Positions 14,702-23,380 of a stretch of 64,000 nucleotides of DNA are shown here, in pieces. The position numbers were made by a program, and so were the translations under genes. How positions within the stretch are numbered: the first letter of the stretch is position 1; each line of letters starts with the position of its first letter. The DNA comes from Bacteroidota bacterium (GTDB lineage: Bacteria; Bacteroidota; Ignavibacteria; Ignavibacteriales; Ignavibacteriaceae): contig JAKAJV010000015.1 of the NCBI GenBank assembly GCA_021813585.1, positions 62,001-126,000 of the forward strand. Direction: 5' to 3'. A model generated the notes under the pieces. The model had not been told where the DNA came from. It did not search any database and saw only the letters and a program-made list of their open reading frames with translations.

Positions 14702-17197
14702 TTATTTTAAGAGGATCATTTTTTTTACTGCCGAGAAATTTTGTTTCCCGTCTAGCGAGGCAGCGGTAATCTCGTCAAAATAAATTCCTGAAGGAAGGCC
14801 GGCGCCGTTAAAAACAATTTTATGCGCGCCTGCCGTCTGAATATAATTTACCAGAACCTTTATTTGCTGTCCGGTAATGTTGTAAATTTTTAACGTAACC
14901 CTGCTGTCTGCAGGCAGCTCGTATTTTATAATTGTACTCGGGTTAAAAGGATTCGGATAGTTATAGAACAAAGTATAGTTTTGCGGAAAGAGATTTACGT
15001 TTGTAGAGATTTCCTTTAAGTAATGAGTATTGCCGTTCAGATCGATCTGACCCAGCCGGTAAAATATCTCTCCCTGGAATGTAGTGGTATCAAGGTTATC
15101 AACAAAGGTATAATTATTCTGGTGAGAAGAATTGCCTGCGCTTTTTACAAAACCCAGGTCCTGCCAGTCCTGCGCAGTAAATTTTCTCTGGATTATAAAG
15201 CCGTAATTATTTTTTTCAGACTCGGTAACCCAGTTAATCTGTATTACGCTGTTCTGGACATCCAGAGTTAGAGAGTCCAGCTTAACGGACACAGTGCTTT
15301 GTATAGAAAAGGAAGAATCGCTGACCGCAGTATCGGGAATAGCGGTTATGCCCGCATCGTATACTCTTAATTTACAGTTAGCCGAAATTAAATTCGGGAC
15401 GGCCCATAAATATTTTTCGGAATCGGCGGGGAATGCGGTAATAATTCTATTCCAGTCTGCGCCGTTATCGGATGAGTAGTCTATATTAACTGAGTCAACT
15501 CCCGAAGCAGTCCACAAAATTTCCTGGGAGCTGTTCCCGGCAAACTTTTCGCCTCCGTTAGGCGAGTTCAAAATAATTAAAGGGAACTTAAATGCCCTGT
15601 AGCTCCACTCATTCTCCGGCAGAGACATCTCGAGCGCCACCGCCCCGTCGGGAGTAACTTCGGTTACCGACGGGTTGGCGGTGCCCCAGCCGATTAGACT
15701 GTTCCCGTTCTTAAGCCTTTGTACGTAGCCCATCGCGAAAGCGTATATATCGGGATTGTTCCTGTACTGCCATACCAGATCGGCGGTCATGTTTTGCTCG
15801 TCAAGCTTGTATTCAACTCCCCTGCTAAAGGGGGGCGAATGAAAATTTCCATCGTCGAAAATTGTTATATCGCCGCCGGGTAAATATCTTGCGGCGTGCT
15901 GGTGAGAGAAGCCGACGGGATCGTTTATAAAATTGAATTGGTTGTTCTTGCCTCCCAGCCTCCAAATTATGTCGCCCGTATTTATATTTATCTTTGTAAC
16001 CTCGTCTGTATGCCTGGAAGAAAGAAGAAGGTTGCCGTCGGGTTCTATATCAATAGAGTTTGAATGTATATAGTCTATATTAGCGGCGGTTAAATCTTCT
16101 TCGGTAGCATCGGTAATATTTATATGATCGAAGCTCCTCCACTGAAAAACAACGTTACGGTTCTTATCCAGCTCCTGGATAACAATGCCCATAACAGTTG
16201 CATTGGGATTGCCGCCCGGAACAATCTGGCTCATATCGATAGTTTCGTAGTCGTCGCATAAAAGAAAGAAGTGCCCGTCCGGCAGCACGATTAATTCATG
16301 AACATCGTTAACGTAGCCGTTGCCGCATGTAAAGCTGTCAACAACGGCAAAGGAAGTATTCATTGCATAGAACTTCATTGTGTTGGAATCGAAGTAAGTT
16401 ATTAAGCCGTCAGGCTGCATTTTAAAATCGAAACAATTGTCCGGCATCTTTCTGTAGAAGACCGGGTTGCCCGCGTTGTCTACAATCATCAAATAATTTC
16501 CGTAAGGGCTGTTTTGCTGGATGGTAAAGTTGGAAAGGAAAATATATCCGGGAGATGGATTATTCGATTGAGTTACCTTTAATACCGGGAAGTCGTTGGG
16601 CAGCTCTTTAACTCCGGCAACTTTGTTGAATGAGTTGTTCTTTGTGCCGGCGGGCTTTGTATAGGGAACCGGCTGCGGAAACTCCTTACTTATTTCGCTC
16701 AGCATAGTCTGTCTTGCGTCTTCTCTGCTTACAGTGAATCCGGAAATTGAAAAATTAAAAGTAGTATCTTGCAAGTAATTGCCGTTTACGGTTCTTATTC
16801 CTTTGTTTATTCTTATGGATACTTTTTCACCTGGAGTAAAAGGAGTGTAAGGCAGAAACACAATCGTCCTGCCGTCGTCAGATAAATTAATTTTACCTTT
16901 GTGCAATCCGCTTACCGAGCCTTTAGCCTGCAGGATCGAACTGTTGTGAATGTCTGCCGCATCAATTAAGCTTTTTGAACGGATAATAATATTTGTTTGA
17001 GGCTTTATGTATTTAGAGCCGGGTAAAGGAGAGATGTAAATAGGGCGTACGGGCTTTTCTTTATTATTTATCCCCGGAACTGATTTAGTATTGTATTCCG
17101 CATTTCCTTTAACCGGAAGCGGATAAAGTTTGTTTGCAAAGAGTAAGTTTATTGCCAAGAGGGAAACCGAAATCCAATAGTATCGTTGCTTGTTCAT
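14702..17197 (-). CDS. Secreted arylsulfotransferase-like protein with T9SS sorting domain
   Basis: About 831 residues from ATG 17197; upstream in-frame extensions lack a signal peptide. Order: a signal peptide (ISVSLLAINLLFANKLYP), an SbsA-type Ig-like Big_5 domain (about 55-155), then an ASST/arylsulfotransferase beta-propeller (about 210-540). The propeller contains NDVHELIVLPDGHFF, IHSNSIDIEPDGNLLLSSRH and FSHQHAARYLPGGDITIFDDG, histidines typical of the family. An Ig-like region follows (about 545-635), then a spacer, and a C-terminal type A T9SS signal (YNYPNPFNPSTIIKYELP, IYNITGQQIKVL, GIYFDEIT). Inferred location: cell surface or secreted. Whether it transfers sulfate is untested; many ASST-like propellers have other roles. 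Confidence 0.85.
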   Translation of the reverse strand: MNKQRYYWISVSLLAINLLFANKLYPLPVKGNAEYNTKSVPGINNKEKPVRPIYISPLPGSKYIKPQTNIIIRSKSLIDAADIHNSSILQAKGSVSGLHKGKINLSDDGRTIVFLPYTPFTPGEKVSIRINKGIRTVNGNYLQDTTFNFSISGFTVSREDARQTMLSEISKEFPQPVPYTKPAGTKNNSFNKVAGVKELPNDFPVLKVTQSNNPSPGYIFLSNFTIQQNSPYGNYLMIVDNAGNPVFYRKMPDNCFDFKMQPDGLITYFDSNTMKFYAMNTSFAVVDSFTCGNGYVNDVHELIVLPDGHFFLLCDDYETIDMSQIVPGGNPNATVMGIVIQELDKNRNVVFQWRSFDHINITDATEEDLTAANIDYIHSNSIDIEPDGNLLLSSRHTDEVTKININTGDIIWRLGGKNNQFNFINDPVGFSHQHAARYLPGGDITIFDDGNFHSPPFSRGVEYKLDEQNMTADLVWQYRNNPDIYAFAMGYVQRLKNGNSLIGWGTANPSVTEVTPDGAVALEMSLPENEWSYRAFKFPLIILNSPNGGEKFAGNSSQEILWTASGVDSVNIDYSSDNGADWNRIITAFPADSEKYLWAVPNLISANCKLRVYDAGITAIPDTAVSDSSFSIQSTVSVKLDSLTLDVQNSVIQINWVTESEKNNYGFIIQRKFTAQDWQDLGFVKSAGNSSHQNNYTFVDNLDTTTFQGEIFYRLGQIDLNGNTHYLKEISTNVNLFPQNYTLFYNYPNPFNPSTIIKYELPADSRVTLKIYNITGQQIKVLVNYIQTAGAHKIVFNGAGLPSGIYFDEITAASLDGKQNFSAVKKMILLK

Positions 17198-17564
17198 AAT
17201 AATTCCTTTCTCCAGATCAAAGTTTCTTCTCGCCAGAATGGCAGCGCACTTGAAAAAACCAACGTTTTGACAATAGCGCTTTACCATAAGTTTAAAAACA
17301 AATTTGGCTATATTCCTCCGGTATTCATTAGCACGACTCTCCATCAGTCAGGATCTTTAATTGTAACGCCTTTTAATTAATATTATATTTATCAGAGGTC
17401 TTATCTTCTTATAAAATTTATACCAATAAATAATAAAAATGCGGGAACATAAGATGTGCTCTTCAATAGACAGCCGAATTTATTCTTCACGAAGTTTTTA
17501 TAGCGGCAGAAAACCGTTTTCCGCATTAACGGATAATTAATATCTTTAAATAAGAGGTAGGGCG
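17198..17564. other. Gene-free divergent interval
   Basis: 367 bases between the start of the minus-strand ASST-like gene and the plus-strand secreted protein. No coding frame with family resemblance and no strong hairpin seen. It should hold both promoters; none assigned. Confidence 0.35.
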
Positions 17565-18527
17565 ATGAACAGAAAAAATCTCATCCTTATTTCAGCCGTC
17601 ATTATTTTTCTGCCTGCGTTAGTCTTTTCACAACCTTCGAAAAAAAATGCGGATTTAAAAAGGAGTTTCAATCTTGCGGGAAAAAGACTGCCGGAGAAAA
17701 AATTTTATATTGTTGAATCCAAATTTGAAAACATCGCCTTAAACGGTAAGCGCTCTGGATTTACGGTTTACAAGTTGTTTCTAAAATGCACGCCTTCCAA
17801 GCTTGCCGGGCAAGACGGTGATGTTTATACCTGCTCGAAGTTTCTGGTAAATACCGGCGATACAGCCATAGTTGAAATTCCCGCTCTAAAAGATTGGTCT
17901 TACGTCTTTGGAATTATTCAAAGCGGAATTGATGAAAAGGGGCAGTTGTTCGGGATTGATCACGCCAAGTTTGAAAACCTGGTTGACGGCAAAGGCAAAA
18001 GAATTCCGCAGGATAAAGCCTATATGACTTATAATACTTTTATCGACTTCCACACTTTCTGCAATGTCTTTGCCGAAAAAACATTCGACGGCGGCGGCAT
18101 ACAGAAACTGAAAAAGATCGGCGACAGAATAATTCATTCGAGTGCAAACTCACAGCCGCCTTTAAACCTGGGCAGCAATATAAGCGAAGTCTCTTATTTT
18201 AAGAACGGAGAGATAACTCTTACATTCAAAGGATTAAGCCTGGTAAACAAAGCAGAATGTGCATTGGTAGGTTTCGATTCGGGCGAAAGCTCTTTCTACA
18301 TTAGAATGCAGCCGTCGAGTGATCTTACAATAGAAACGAAAGGAGGCTCGCATTATAAGGGAGATCTGTACATCGACCTGAAGACTTACTGGATTAAAAA
18401 AGTAATTATGGATGAATTTGTTGTAGCCGAGACGAAACTGCCGTTCCCGCCCGCAACGGTTCATTCGGTTACCGAAAGAAACACGGTTGTTCGGGATGTG
18501 AGCGAAAAAGAATTTAACATGGAATAA
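17565..18527 (+). CDS. Secreted protein of unknown function
   Basis: 320 residues. Signal peptide: LILISAVIIFLPALVFSQP, cleavage after FSQ. The mature part is beta-rich, with KKFYIVESKFENIALNGKRSGFTVYKLFLKC, EITLTFKGLSLVNKAECALVGFDSGESSF and GDLYIDLKTYWIKKVIMDEFVVAETKLP. The last segment, a strand that converts a lipid-like probe into MDEFV..E, resembles DUF3108/LolA-type half-barrel proteins, but I do not claim membership. GAGG lies upstream of ATG 17565. Monocistronic. Confidence 0.7.
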   Translation: MNRKNLILISAVIIFLPALVFSQPSKKNADLKRSFNLAGKRLPEKKFYIVESKFENIALNGKRSGFTVYKLFLKCTPSKLAGQDGDVYTCSKFLVNTGDTAIVEIPALKDWSYVFGIIQSGIDEKGQLFGIDHAKFENLVDGKGKRIPQDKAYMTYNTFIDFHTFCNVFAEKTFDGGGIQKLKKIGDRIIHSSANSQPPLNLGSNISEVSYFKNGEITLTFKGLSLVNKAECALVGFDSGESSFYIRMQPSSDLTIETKGGSHYKGDLYIDLKTYWIKKVIMDEFVVAETKLPFPPATVHSVTERNTVVRDVSEKEFNME

Positions 18528-18775
18528 ATTCATAAAGTAAACATGATTCACCGGCTTCTTTACATAGATGATTTACCCGGCTATTGATTAACTGCAATTT
18601 ATATATTATTGTAAAGAGCGAATATTTTTTCCTAATGAATTGATCAAAAAAAATGGTAGTGTCAAAAGTTTTATGAAAAAATAGGATATGAAATGAAAGT
18701 AAGAAAAGAGAGGATATGTTAAAGACATAGATAAAAACGGAAAGCGTTTTCTTAGTTAAGGAATAATAATAAATA

Positions 18776-18920
18776 ACTCATGTTACGCAGGAATACATTT
18801 TGATGTCCGTATTGTCATTCCCACGAAAGTGGGAATCCATTTTTTATCATATTTTCGCATCTTGGATACCCGCTTTCGCGGGTATGACACTCAAGCTTTA
18901 TAATTTTACGTAACATGAGT
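18776..18920. repeat. MITE-like element with 12-bp terminal inverted repeats
   Basis: 145 bases bounded by ACTCATGTTACG (18776-18787) and its exact inverse CGTAACATGAGT (18909-18920). Inside are two perfect hairpins: ATTCCCAC-GAAA-GTGGGAAT and ATACCCGC-TTTC-GCGGGTAT, each with an 8-bp stem. The inner part resembles the GTCATTCCCGCGAAAGCGGGAATCC dispersed repeats known in many bacteria. No coding capacity. It lies in the 768-base gene-free field 18528-19295. Confidence 0.75.
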
Positions 18921-18946
18921 AAATAAAATAATAATGGAATTTCGGA

Positions 18947-19140
18947 AGTTCCGTAAGGGACTAAATATCTATAGAGAATAGATAACCTAATAAAATCACC
19001 GTCCCGCAAGGGACGAAATATTAAGGGTTCGAATATTGTGAAAGAGCAGTGAATTAAAATTTTTATAACGTCCCTAAAGGGACTCTGGTATATCTTCCGG
19101 GATAATTAGTTTTATAAATATATTGTCCCTATCGGGACAA
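18947..19140. repeat. Cluster of four REP-like palindromes (GTCCC-N-GGGAC)
   Basis: Palindromes at 18947-18962 (AGTTCCGTAAGGGACT, imperfect), 19000-19015 (CGTCCCGCAAGGGACG), 19070-19083 (GTCCCTAAAGGGAC) and 19123-19140 (TTGTCCCTATCGGGACAA). Start-to-start spacings are 53, 70 and 53. Two are followed by AAATAT. They look like REP-type elements mobilised in trans by TnpA-REP transposases; no such gene is in the window. The remainder of 18528-19295 has no gene. Confidence 0.65.
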
Positions 19141-19295
19141 AGAATTAAATAAATATGAAAACAAAAATATTGAGCCGTGGGGGTAGAAAAGTCCTGATAA
19201 TAAAAAATAAATCTAACTTCCTGTAAAACAAGTGGTTAAATTTTTACTAAATAAAAATATTTTGACAATACCCCCAAAATGGAAAGGAGTAAAGA

Positions 19296-19757
19296 ATGAA
19301 TAACGAAAAAGGAAAAAAGTCCGGCTTGCTTACAGCCTTTATTCTGGGAGGCATTACCGGCAGTGTGGTTACGTTTCTTTTTACGCCGTACAGCGGTAAG
19401 GATTTGCGGGGCAAAATTGAAAAGGAAGTAAACAGCAGCTTGAAGAAAGCGAAACAAAAACAGGAAGAGATAATCAATAGAGCCAAAGCGGTGGCCGACG
19501 ATATAATACTTAAAGCTACACAGCTTGTAGCCTTTGCCGATAAATACGCTGGCGCTGTCGATTCCCCTGCAGAAAAAATAGACAAGGAAATAAAAGGAAT
19601 AAAGGCTGCTATTGATGCCGCAATTAAATCCTACCATAAAGATAATATCGAAATGGAAGGAACCAGGTCGACGGACGATATTGTTGAAAATATTTTTTCG
19701 GATTATGAAAACGAAAGCCTTCCAAAGCACGAAGGGATGAGGAGAAGAAAAGAATAG
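19296..19757 (+). CDS. YtxH domain protein
   Basis: 153 residues. The N-terminal helix LLTAFILGGITGSVVTFLFTPYSGKDLRGKIEKE is the YtxH signature: a glycine-rich membrane helix followed by TP.SGK..R. A long Lys/Glu coiled-coil (KKAKQKQEEIINRAKAVADD) follows. Family members are membrane-anchored general-stress proteins of unclear function. AAGGAG lies seven bases before the ATG. Monocistronic, downstream of the repeat field. Confidence 0.85.
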   Translation: MNNEKGKKSGLLTAFILGGITGSVVTFLFTPYSGKDLRGKIEKEVNSSLKKAKQKQEEIINRAKAVADDIILKATQLVAFADKYAGAVDSPAEKIDKEIKGIKAAIDAAIKSYHKDNIEMEGTRSTDDIVENIFSDYENESLPKHEGMRRRKE

Positions 19758-19814
19758 TCCGGTTTATAGTTTTACTTTATTTTTTATTCCGGCAAAATAA
19801 TTCTAAACTTCTAA

Positions 19815-20312
19815 TTAAATCCGGATATTCCGTTCATCAAAAATAATATTATACTTCGGAAGAATATTCACGGGTTGTATTTCAAACGTCCCTATTTGTA
19901 TTTTATACCAGCCGCGTTCATTTGTAGAAAAATTAAAATTAAAATCGTAAACCATTTCTTCATGCAGGGCAGAGATGTTTTTTAGCAGTGGAAATATTTG
20001 CTGCTTCCCTTCCGGCGAAATAATTTTAGCACTTAAAGGCAAATCCAGAATATCCCCTTTATGATGCATTATTATAGAAATATCTATTTCAAACATTAAT
20101 GATTTGTAAATAGTTACCGTAGGCAGTACTATACCGCCTCCTATATATTTATTGTTGGATCTTGTTATAACGGTATCTAAAAATACGGAGTAAGATGAAA
20201 TGATGGATATTTTAGGAGGAACTGACAGAGAGTCTTGCGCATGTGCGCGGGTAAATATACCCCAGAACATGCAAAAGCATAAAAACAATTTGATCTGATT
20301 TTTTAACATCAT
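19815..20312 (-). CDS. Secreted protein of unknown function
   Basis: 165 residues with signal peptide (KLFLCFCMFWGIFTRAHAQ). The mature part is beta-rich (YKSLMFEIDISIIMHHKGD, EEMVYDFNFNFSTNERGWYKIQIGTFEIQPVNI), suggesting an Ig-like fold. ATG at 20312 lies 2 bases after the stop of the transglutaminase-like lipoprotein gene, so the two are co-translated and probably act together in the periplasm. No family recognised. Confidence 0.6.
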   Translation of the reverse strand: MMLKNQIKLFLCFCMFWGIFTRAHAQDSLSVPPKISIISSYSVFLDTVITRSNNKYIGGGIVLPTVTIYKSLMFEIDISIIMHHKGDILDLPLSAKIISPEGKQQIFPLLKNISALHEEMVYDFNFNFSTNERGWYKIQIGTFEIQPVNILPKYNIIFDERNIRI

Positions 20313-20314
20313 AC

Positions 20315-21388
20315 TTACCTCTTTAGGATTATTCTATCGGTAGTTATATCCGCCTTAACTCCGCTTATAACTACCGATACGAGTTGCATAAAATCAATCC
20401 GGCTGTCGTTTACTTCAGAGTTGTTGTAATCTGCCCACTTTGGTGCATATCTTATAGGAATGTTCATACCTACCGATGCAATCAGTCTTTCGTTATCAAG
20501 ATGGCAGAAGCCGTCCTTCTTGGTAGCGTCTACAGGCACCCAGCCGTAAACAGGCAGATAAATTTCAGACCAGACGTGGTAGCCGATGTTGCCGGGAGAA
20601 AATTCGAACCCGGACTGCTGCCTAGCCGGTATGCCTGCTGCTCTGGCCAGTGCTATAAACAGCTCCGAGTACTGCCCGCAGTCGCCCGTGCAGGTTTTTA
20701 ACGCGGCTTCAGCGCCCCGCTTTTCTGGCGGGTAAACATATTTCATCGTATCGTTTACCCATTTGAAAATTGCTTCGGCTTTATATAGAGGATTGGTTAT
20801 TCCATTAATTATTTTTTGAGAAGCCTCTTTTATTTCCGGCGTCTGCTCAAGCAGATACTCCGGCTTAGTATAAAATGATTTTAACGCGGGAGGAATTTTA
20901 TTCCAATTATCGCTTACAATTTTTTTATCGATGACAGGTTTATAATCGTAGGCTGTATAGCTGAATGTCCTTTCAATTGTCAAGGAATCCCCGTTCTTTA
21001 ATTTACCGGTCAGGTCCCAAAAGCAAATCCGGTTGCCGTTTTCCGCATCGCTAAACAAATCCGTCGGAGGAGGCGAGCAGCTTAAATTCTTAACGTCTCT
21101 TTGATTTGTATGATCAGCTATATCCGAGCTCCAGAGCATTAATGTAGGCGCCTGAGAAGCCGGGATGTTATGTTCCATATTCCATTTCTTCAGGGAATCG
21201 CCGGATAGAATTTTTATGTTTTTTATGTGTACCAGCAACTCGCCCTCAACATACCGCGGCTTTGAAAATCCGTTTTCCACAGTTGCTGCTGGCAAATTTG
21301 CTTTTTCTAATATGCCCGTAGAAGAACATGCATAGAATATAAAAGAAATAAGTGAGAGCAGAAGATATTTTGAGTAAGAGGCTTTCAT
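20315..21388 (-). CDS. Transglutaminase-like lipoprotein
   Basis: 357 residues. Lipoprotein signal with lipobox LISFIFYACSS (Cys near 21). The central domain carries the transglutaminase-like triad: Cys in CTGDCGQYSELFIALARAAGIPARQ, His in IGYHVWSEIYLPVYGW and Asp in VPVDATKKD. Family knowledge: such domains are often peptidases or cross-linkers in the envelope. The first ~150 residues look beta-rich, an accessory domain. It is immediately upstream of the 165-aa secreted protein. The substrate is unknown. Confidence 0.85.
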   Translation of the reverse strand: MKASYSKYLLLSLISFIFYACSSTGILEKANLPAATVENGFSKPRYVEGELLVHIKNIKILSGDSLKKWNMEHNIPASQAPTLMLWSSDIADHTNQRDVKNLSCSPPPTDLFSDAENGNRICFWDLTGKLKNGDSLTIERTFSYTAYDYKPVIDKKIVSDNWNKIPPALKSFYTKPEYLLEQTPEIKEASQKIINGITNPLYKAEAIFKWVNDTMKYVYPPEKRGAEAALKTCTGDCGQYSELFIALARAAGIPARQQSGFEFSPGNIGYHVWSEIYLPVYGWVPVDATKKDGFCHLDNERLIASVGMNIPIRYAPKWADYNNSEVNDSRIDFMQLVSVVISGVKADITTDRIILKR

Positions 21389-21477
21389 TGCGCATAACCG
21401 TAAAATTATTCGATGCGATAAAATAAATAAATTGTAGAAAGAATTAAATTGATATTTAAGAAAGGCAGCAGGCTCTT

Positions 21478-22584
21478 CTAAATCTTTTTTAATATTATGA
21501 TTGATAGGTCGTCGAACGCGGAGGCGCTGCCGGTAAAGGTATCCACGTAATTTACAATTGCCTTGCCAATTCCTTCGGCATTAAGATTTTTTACCTGCAT
21601 AATTATATTATGCAGCCTCGCAGTGCCGAAGAATTCGCCGTGTTCATTTTGGGCTTCGGTTACGCCGTCGGAGTATGCTAGAAATAAATCGCCGGAATTC
21701 AAATTAATTATCCGTTCCGAATAATTAAATTTATCCATCAGTCCCAGAGCAGGCTCTCCCTTTGGCAGTTCGCTTATGCCTCGGTCGTTCAGCAGCACCG
21801 GCGGCAGATGACCGGCGTTTATAAATTTTAGCTCGCAGCTATCGGGCGCAAGCTTGGCATATACCATTGAAGCGAAGAGACCCGGCAGGCTGTCCCGGTG
21901 AAAAATTTCATGCAGCTTGGAGCCGAGGCTCGAAAGCGAATCATAATCCGGAGCCAGGGCCCTTATACTTGCCTGCAGCTTAGCCATAAGCAGAGCGGCT
22001 TTAAGGCCCTTGCCCGCAACATCGGCCAGCACAACGCCTGTTTTTTCATTGTTAATTTTTAAATAATCAACCAGGTCGCCGCCCACCTCGTTTGCGGAGC
22101 GGGTAAACAGCCAAATAGACCAGCCGGGAACTACCGGGCAGCTTTCCGGCATAAGCGCCTGCTGCAATTTACGCCCCGCTTCAAGCTCGTCCTTGGCCAG
22201 AAGCTTATCTTTAAGCTCGAGCACGAGGACAAATAAAATTATTACCCCGCCTATCAGCCCTTTATCGTCTGTTTCGGACCGGCCGCTGTCTGTGTAAACA
22301 GTCCGTGCGCCTATTATTAGAATTACGCCGAGCAGTACCAGCAGCCTCCTTAGCGGCGTAAGGCGCAGGAACATGCTCTTTAAAATCCAGAATACCTCGT
22401 GGGCAATACGACTTACGGTATTCATCCTTTCCAGGCGCGCTTTTTTAGCATCGTCTATATAAAATTTTTTTAATTCTTTATATTCTTTTTTCAGTTCTTC
22501 AATAACGTTCAAATGCTTGAAATCGTTTTTCAAGACACGCCCTATACGCGGTTCGCCGGTTTGATGAGCTTCGTAGTTATTCAT
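21478..22584 (-). CDS. Membrane-bound PP2C-type serine phosphatase (SpoIIE/RsbU-like)
   Basis: 368 residues. Two membrane helices near 90-135 (LLVLLGVILIIGARTVY and GLIGGVIILFVLVLELKD). Then the SpoIIE domain from about 145 (ARKLQQALMPE, SANEVGGDLVDYL, GVVLADVAGKGLKAALLMA, FLAYSDGVTEAQNEHGEFFG, AFDDLSIIILKK), with the metal-binding Asp residues in GGDLVD, DVAGKG and DDLS. Such enzymes dephosphorylate anti-sigma antagonists or similar partners. No partner anti-sigma gene is nearby. Distinct from the DinB gene on the same strand. Confidence 0.9.
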   Translation of the reverse strand: MNNYEAHQTGEPRIGRVLKNDFKHLNVIEELKKEYKELKKFYIDDAKKARLERMNTVSRIAHEVFWILKSMFLRLTPLRRLLVLLGVILIIGARTVYTDSGRSETDDKGLIGGVIILFVLVLELKDKLLAKDELEAGRKLQQALMPESCPVVPGWSIWLFTRSANEVGGDLVDYLKINNEKTGVVLADVAGKGLKAALLMAKLQASIRALAPDYDSLSSLGSKLHEIFHRDSLPGLFASMVYAKLAPDSCELKFINAGHLPPVLLNDRGISELPKGEPALGLMDKFNYSERIINLNSGDLFLAYSDGVTEAQNEHGEFFGTARLHNIIMQVKNLNAEGIGKAIVNYVDTFTGSASAFDDLSIIILKKI

Positions 22585-22750
22585 ATTAATAACAACAGTA
22601 AAAAATTAATGATAGCCGAGAATATTGAATTATAAAAATTTTTCATTAACTGTTAATTGCCGTAAAAAAATTATAAAATATAAGTCAATTGCACAATTAT
22701 TATGTGACAAGCGGGAGAAGAATAGTAAGAGCAACCGGCGAAAAAATATC

Positions 22751-23224
22751 TTAGGAAAAAATCTGTTCGAAGTGATGCTGCATATGAGCGAAGTAATCGT
22801 TTATCAGATATTCCAGAGTAACCGGCTCTTCTGCCGGTGGCTTTTCCCAGCAGATAATATCAAGATTATGCTCGTCCCTCGGCTCGCTTAATATTTCTTC
22901 CGGTATGGAATCCACAAAGTAAAGAATGTGCTTGTTGTAAGATGACCAGAGTGTAATAAGCAGCTGCCAGGGTGCCTCCTTATAGTTTTGTATCTTAACC
23001 CACCTGTTCTCATCATAAGCGTTAAAAATTAATTCCTGGGTAAGCAGCGCGCTTACAAACCTTGCATGGTTGTTCGCAGCCGAGTCAATAAGGTGGCCGA
23101 GCACTTCCTTTCTAAGCCATTTGCCGGGCCCGTACGGCTGTGCCGCAAAATCATCATGCATGTCCCTTAGGTTTGATTCGGTAGACTCGATAAAATCCTG
23201 ATAGTATTCTGAAAATTTTCCCAT
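22751..23224 (-). CDS. DinB/DUF664-like protein
   Basis: About 157 residues from ATG 23224, which has GAGAGG just upstream; an in-frame ATG at 23284 gives an implausible extension. Seen: KWLRKEVLGHLIDSAANNHARFV and NDYFAHMQHHFEQI, giving histidines in the spacing of the DinB four-helix bundle (H in the first and third helices). DinB proteins often bind a metal and act as thiol-dependent transferases, but the specific role is unknown. A second DinB-like gene lies at 55460-55933. Confidence 0.8.
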   Translation of the reverse strand: MGKFSEYYQDFIESTESNLRDMHDDFAAQPYGPGKWLRKEVLGHLIDSAANNHARFVSALLTQELIFNAYDENRWVKIQNYKEAPWQLLITLWSSYNKHILYFVDSIPEEILSEPRDEHNLDIICWEKPPAEEPVTLEYLINDYFAHMQHHFEQIFS

Positions 23225-23380
23225 AACATCCTCTCTGAAAATGTATTCTTGTATATCCTGTTGAACCGTAAAATTGTAAAGCAAATACCGCGTAAATCAA
23301 ACCGGGAAGACAGAGCCGCGGGTAAAATTACGGCGATACGAATTCACTTTATTGACTGCGGTAAATTTACGAAAAAAATA

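Noticed and set aside
18947-19140. Possible CRISPR array in the palindrome cluster
   Set aside because: Repeats are only 14-18 bases, differ from one another, spacing is irregular (53, 70, 53) and no cas gene is near. REP-like palindromes explain it better.
19236-19730. Minus-strand frames opposite the YtxH gene
   Set aside because: Phe/Ser-rich antisense of a recognised gene with a good ribosome-binding site.
19758-19814. Terminator between the convergent genes
   Set aside because: Only a weak CCGG/CCGG pairing with a long loop; no support.
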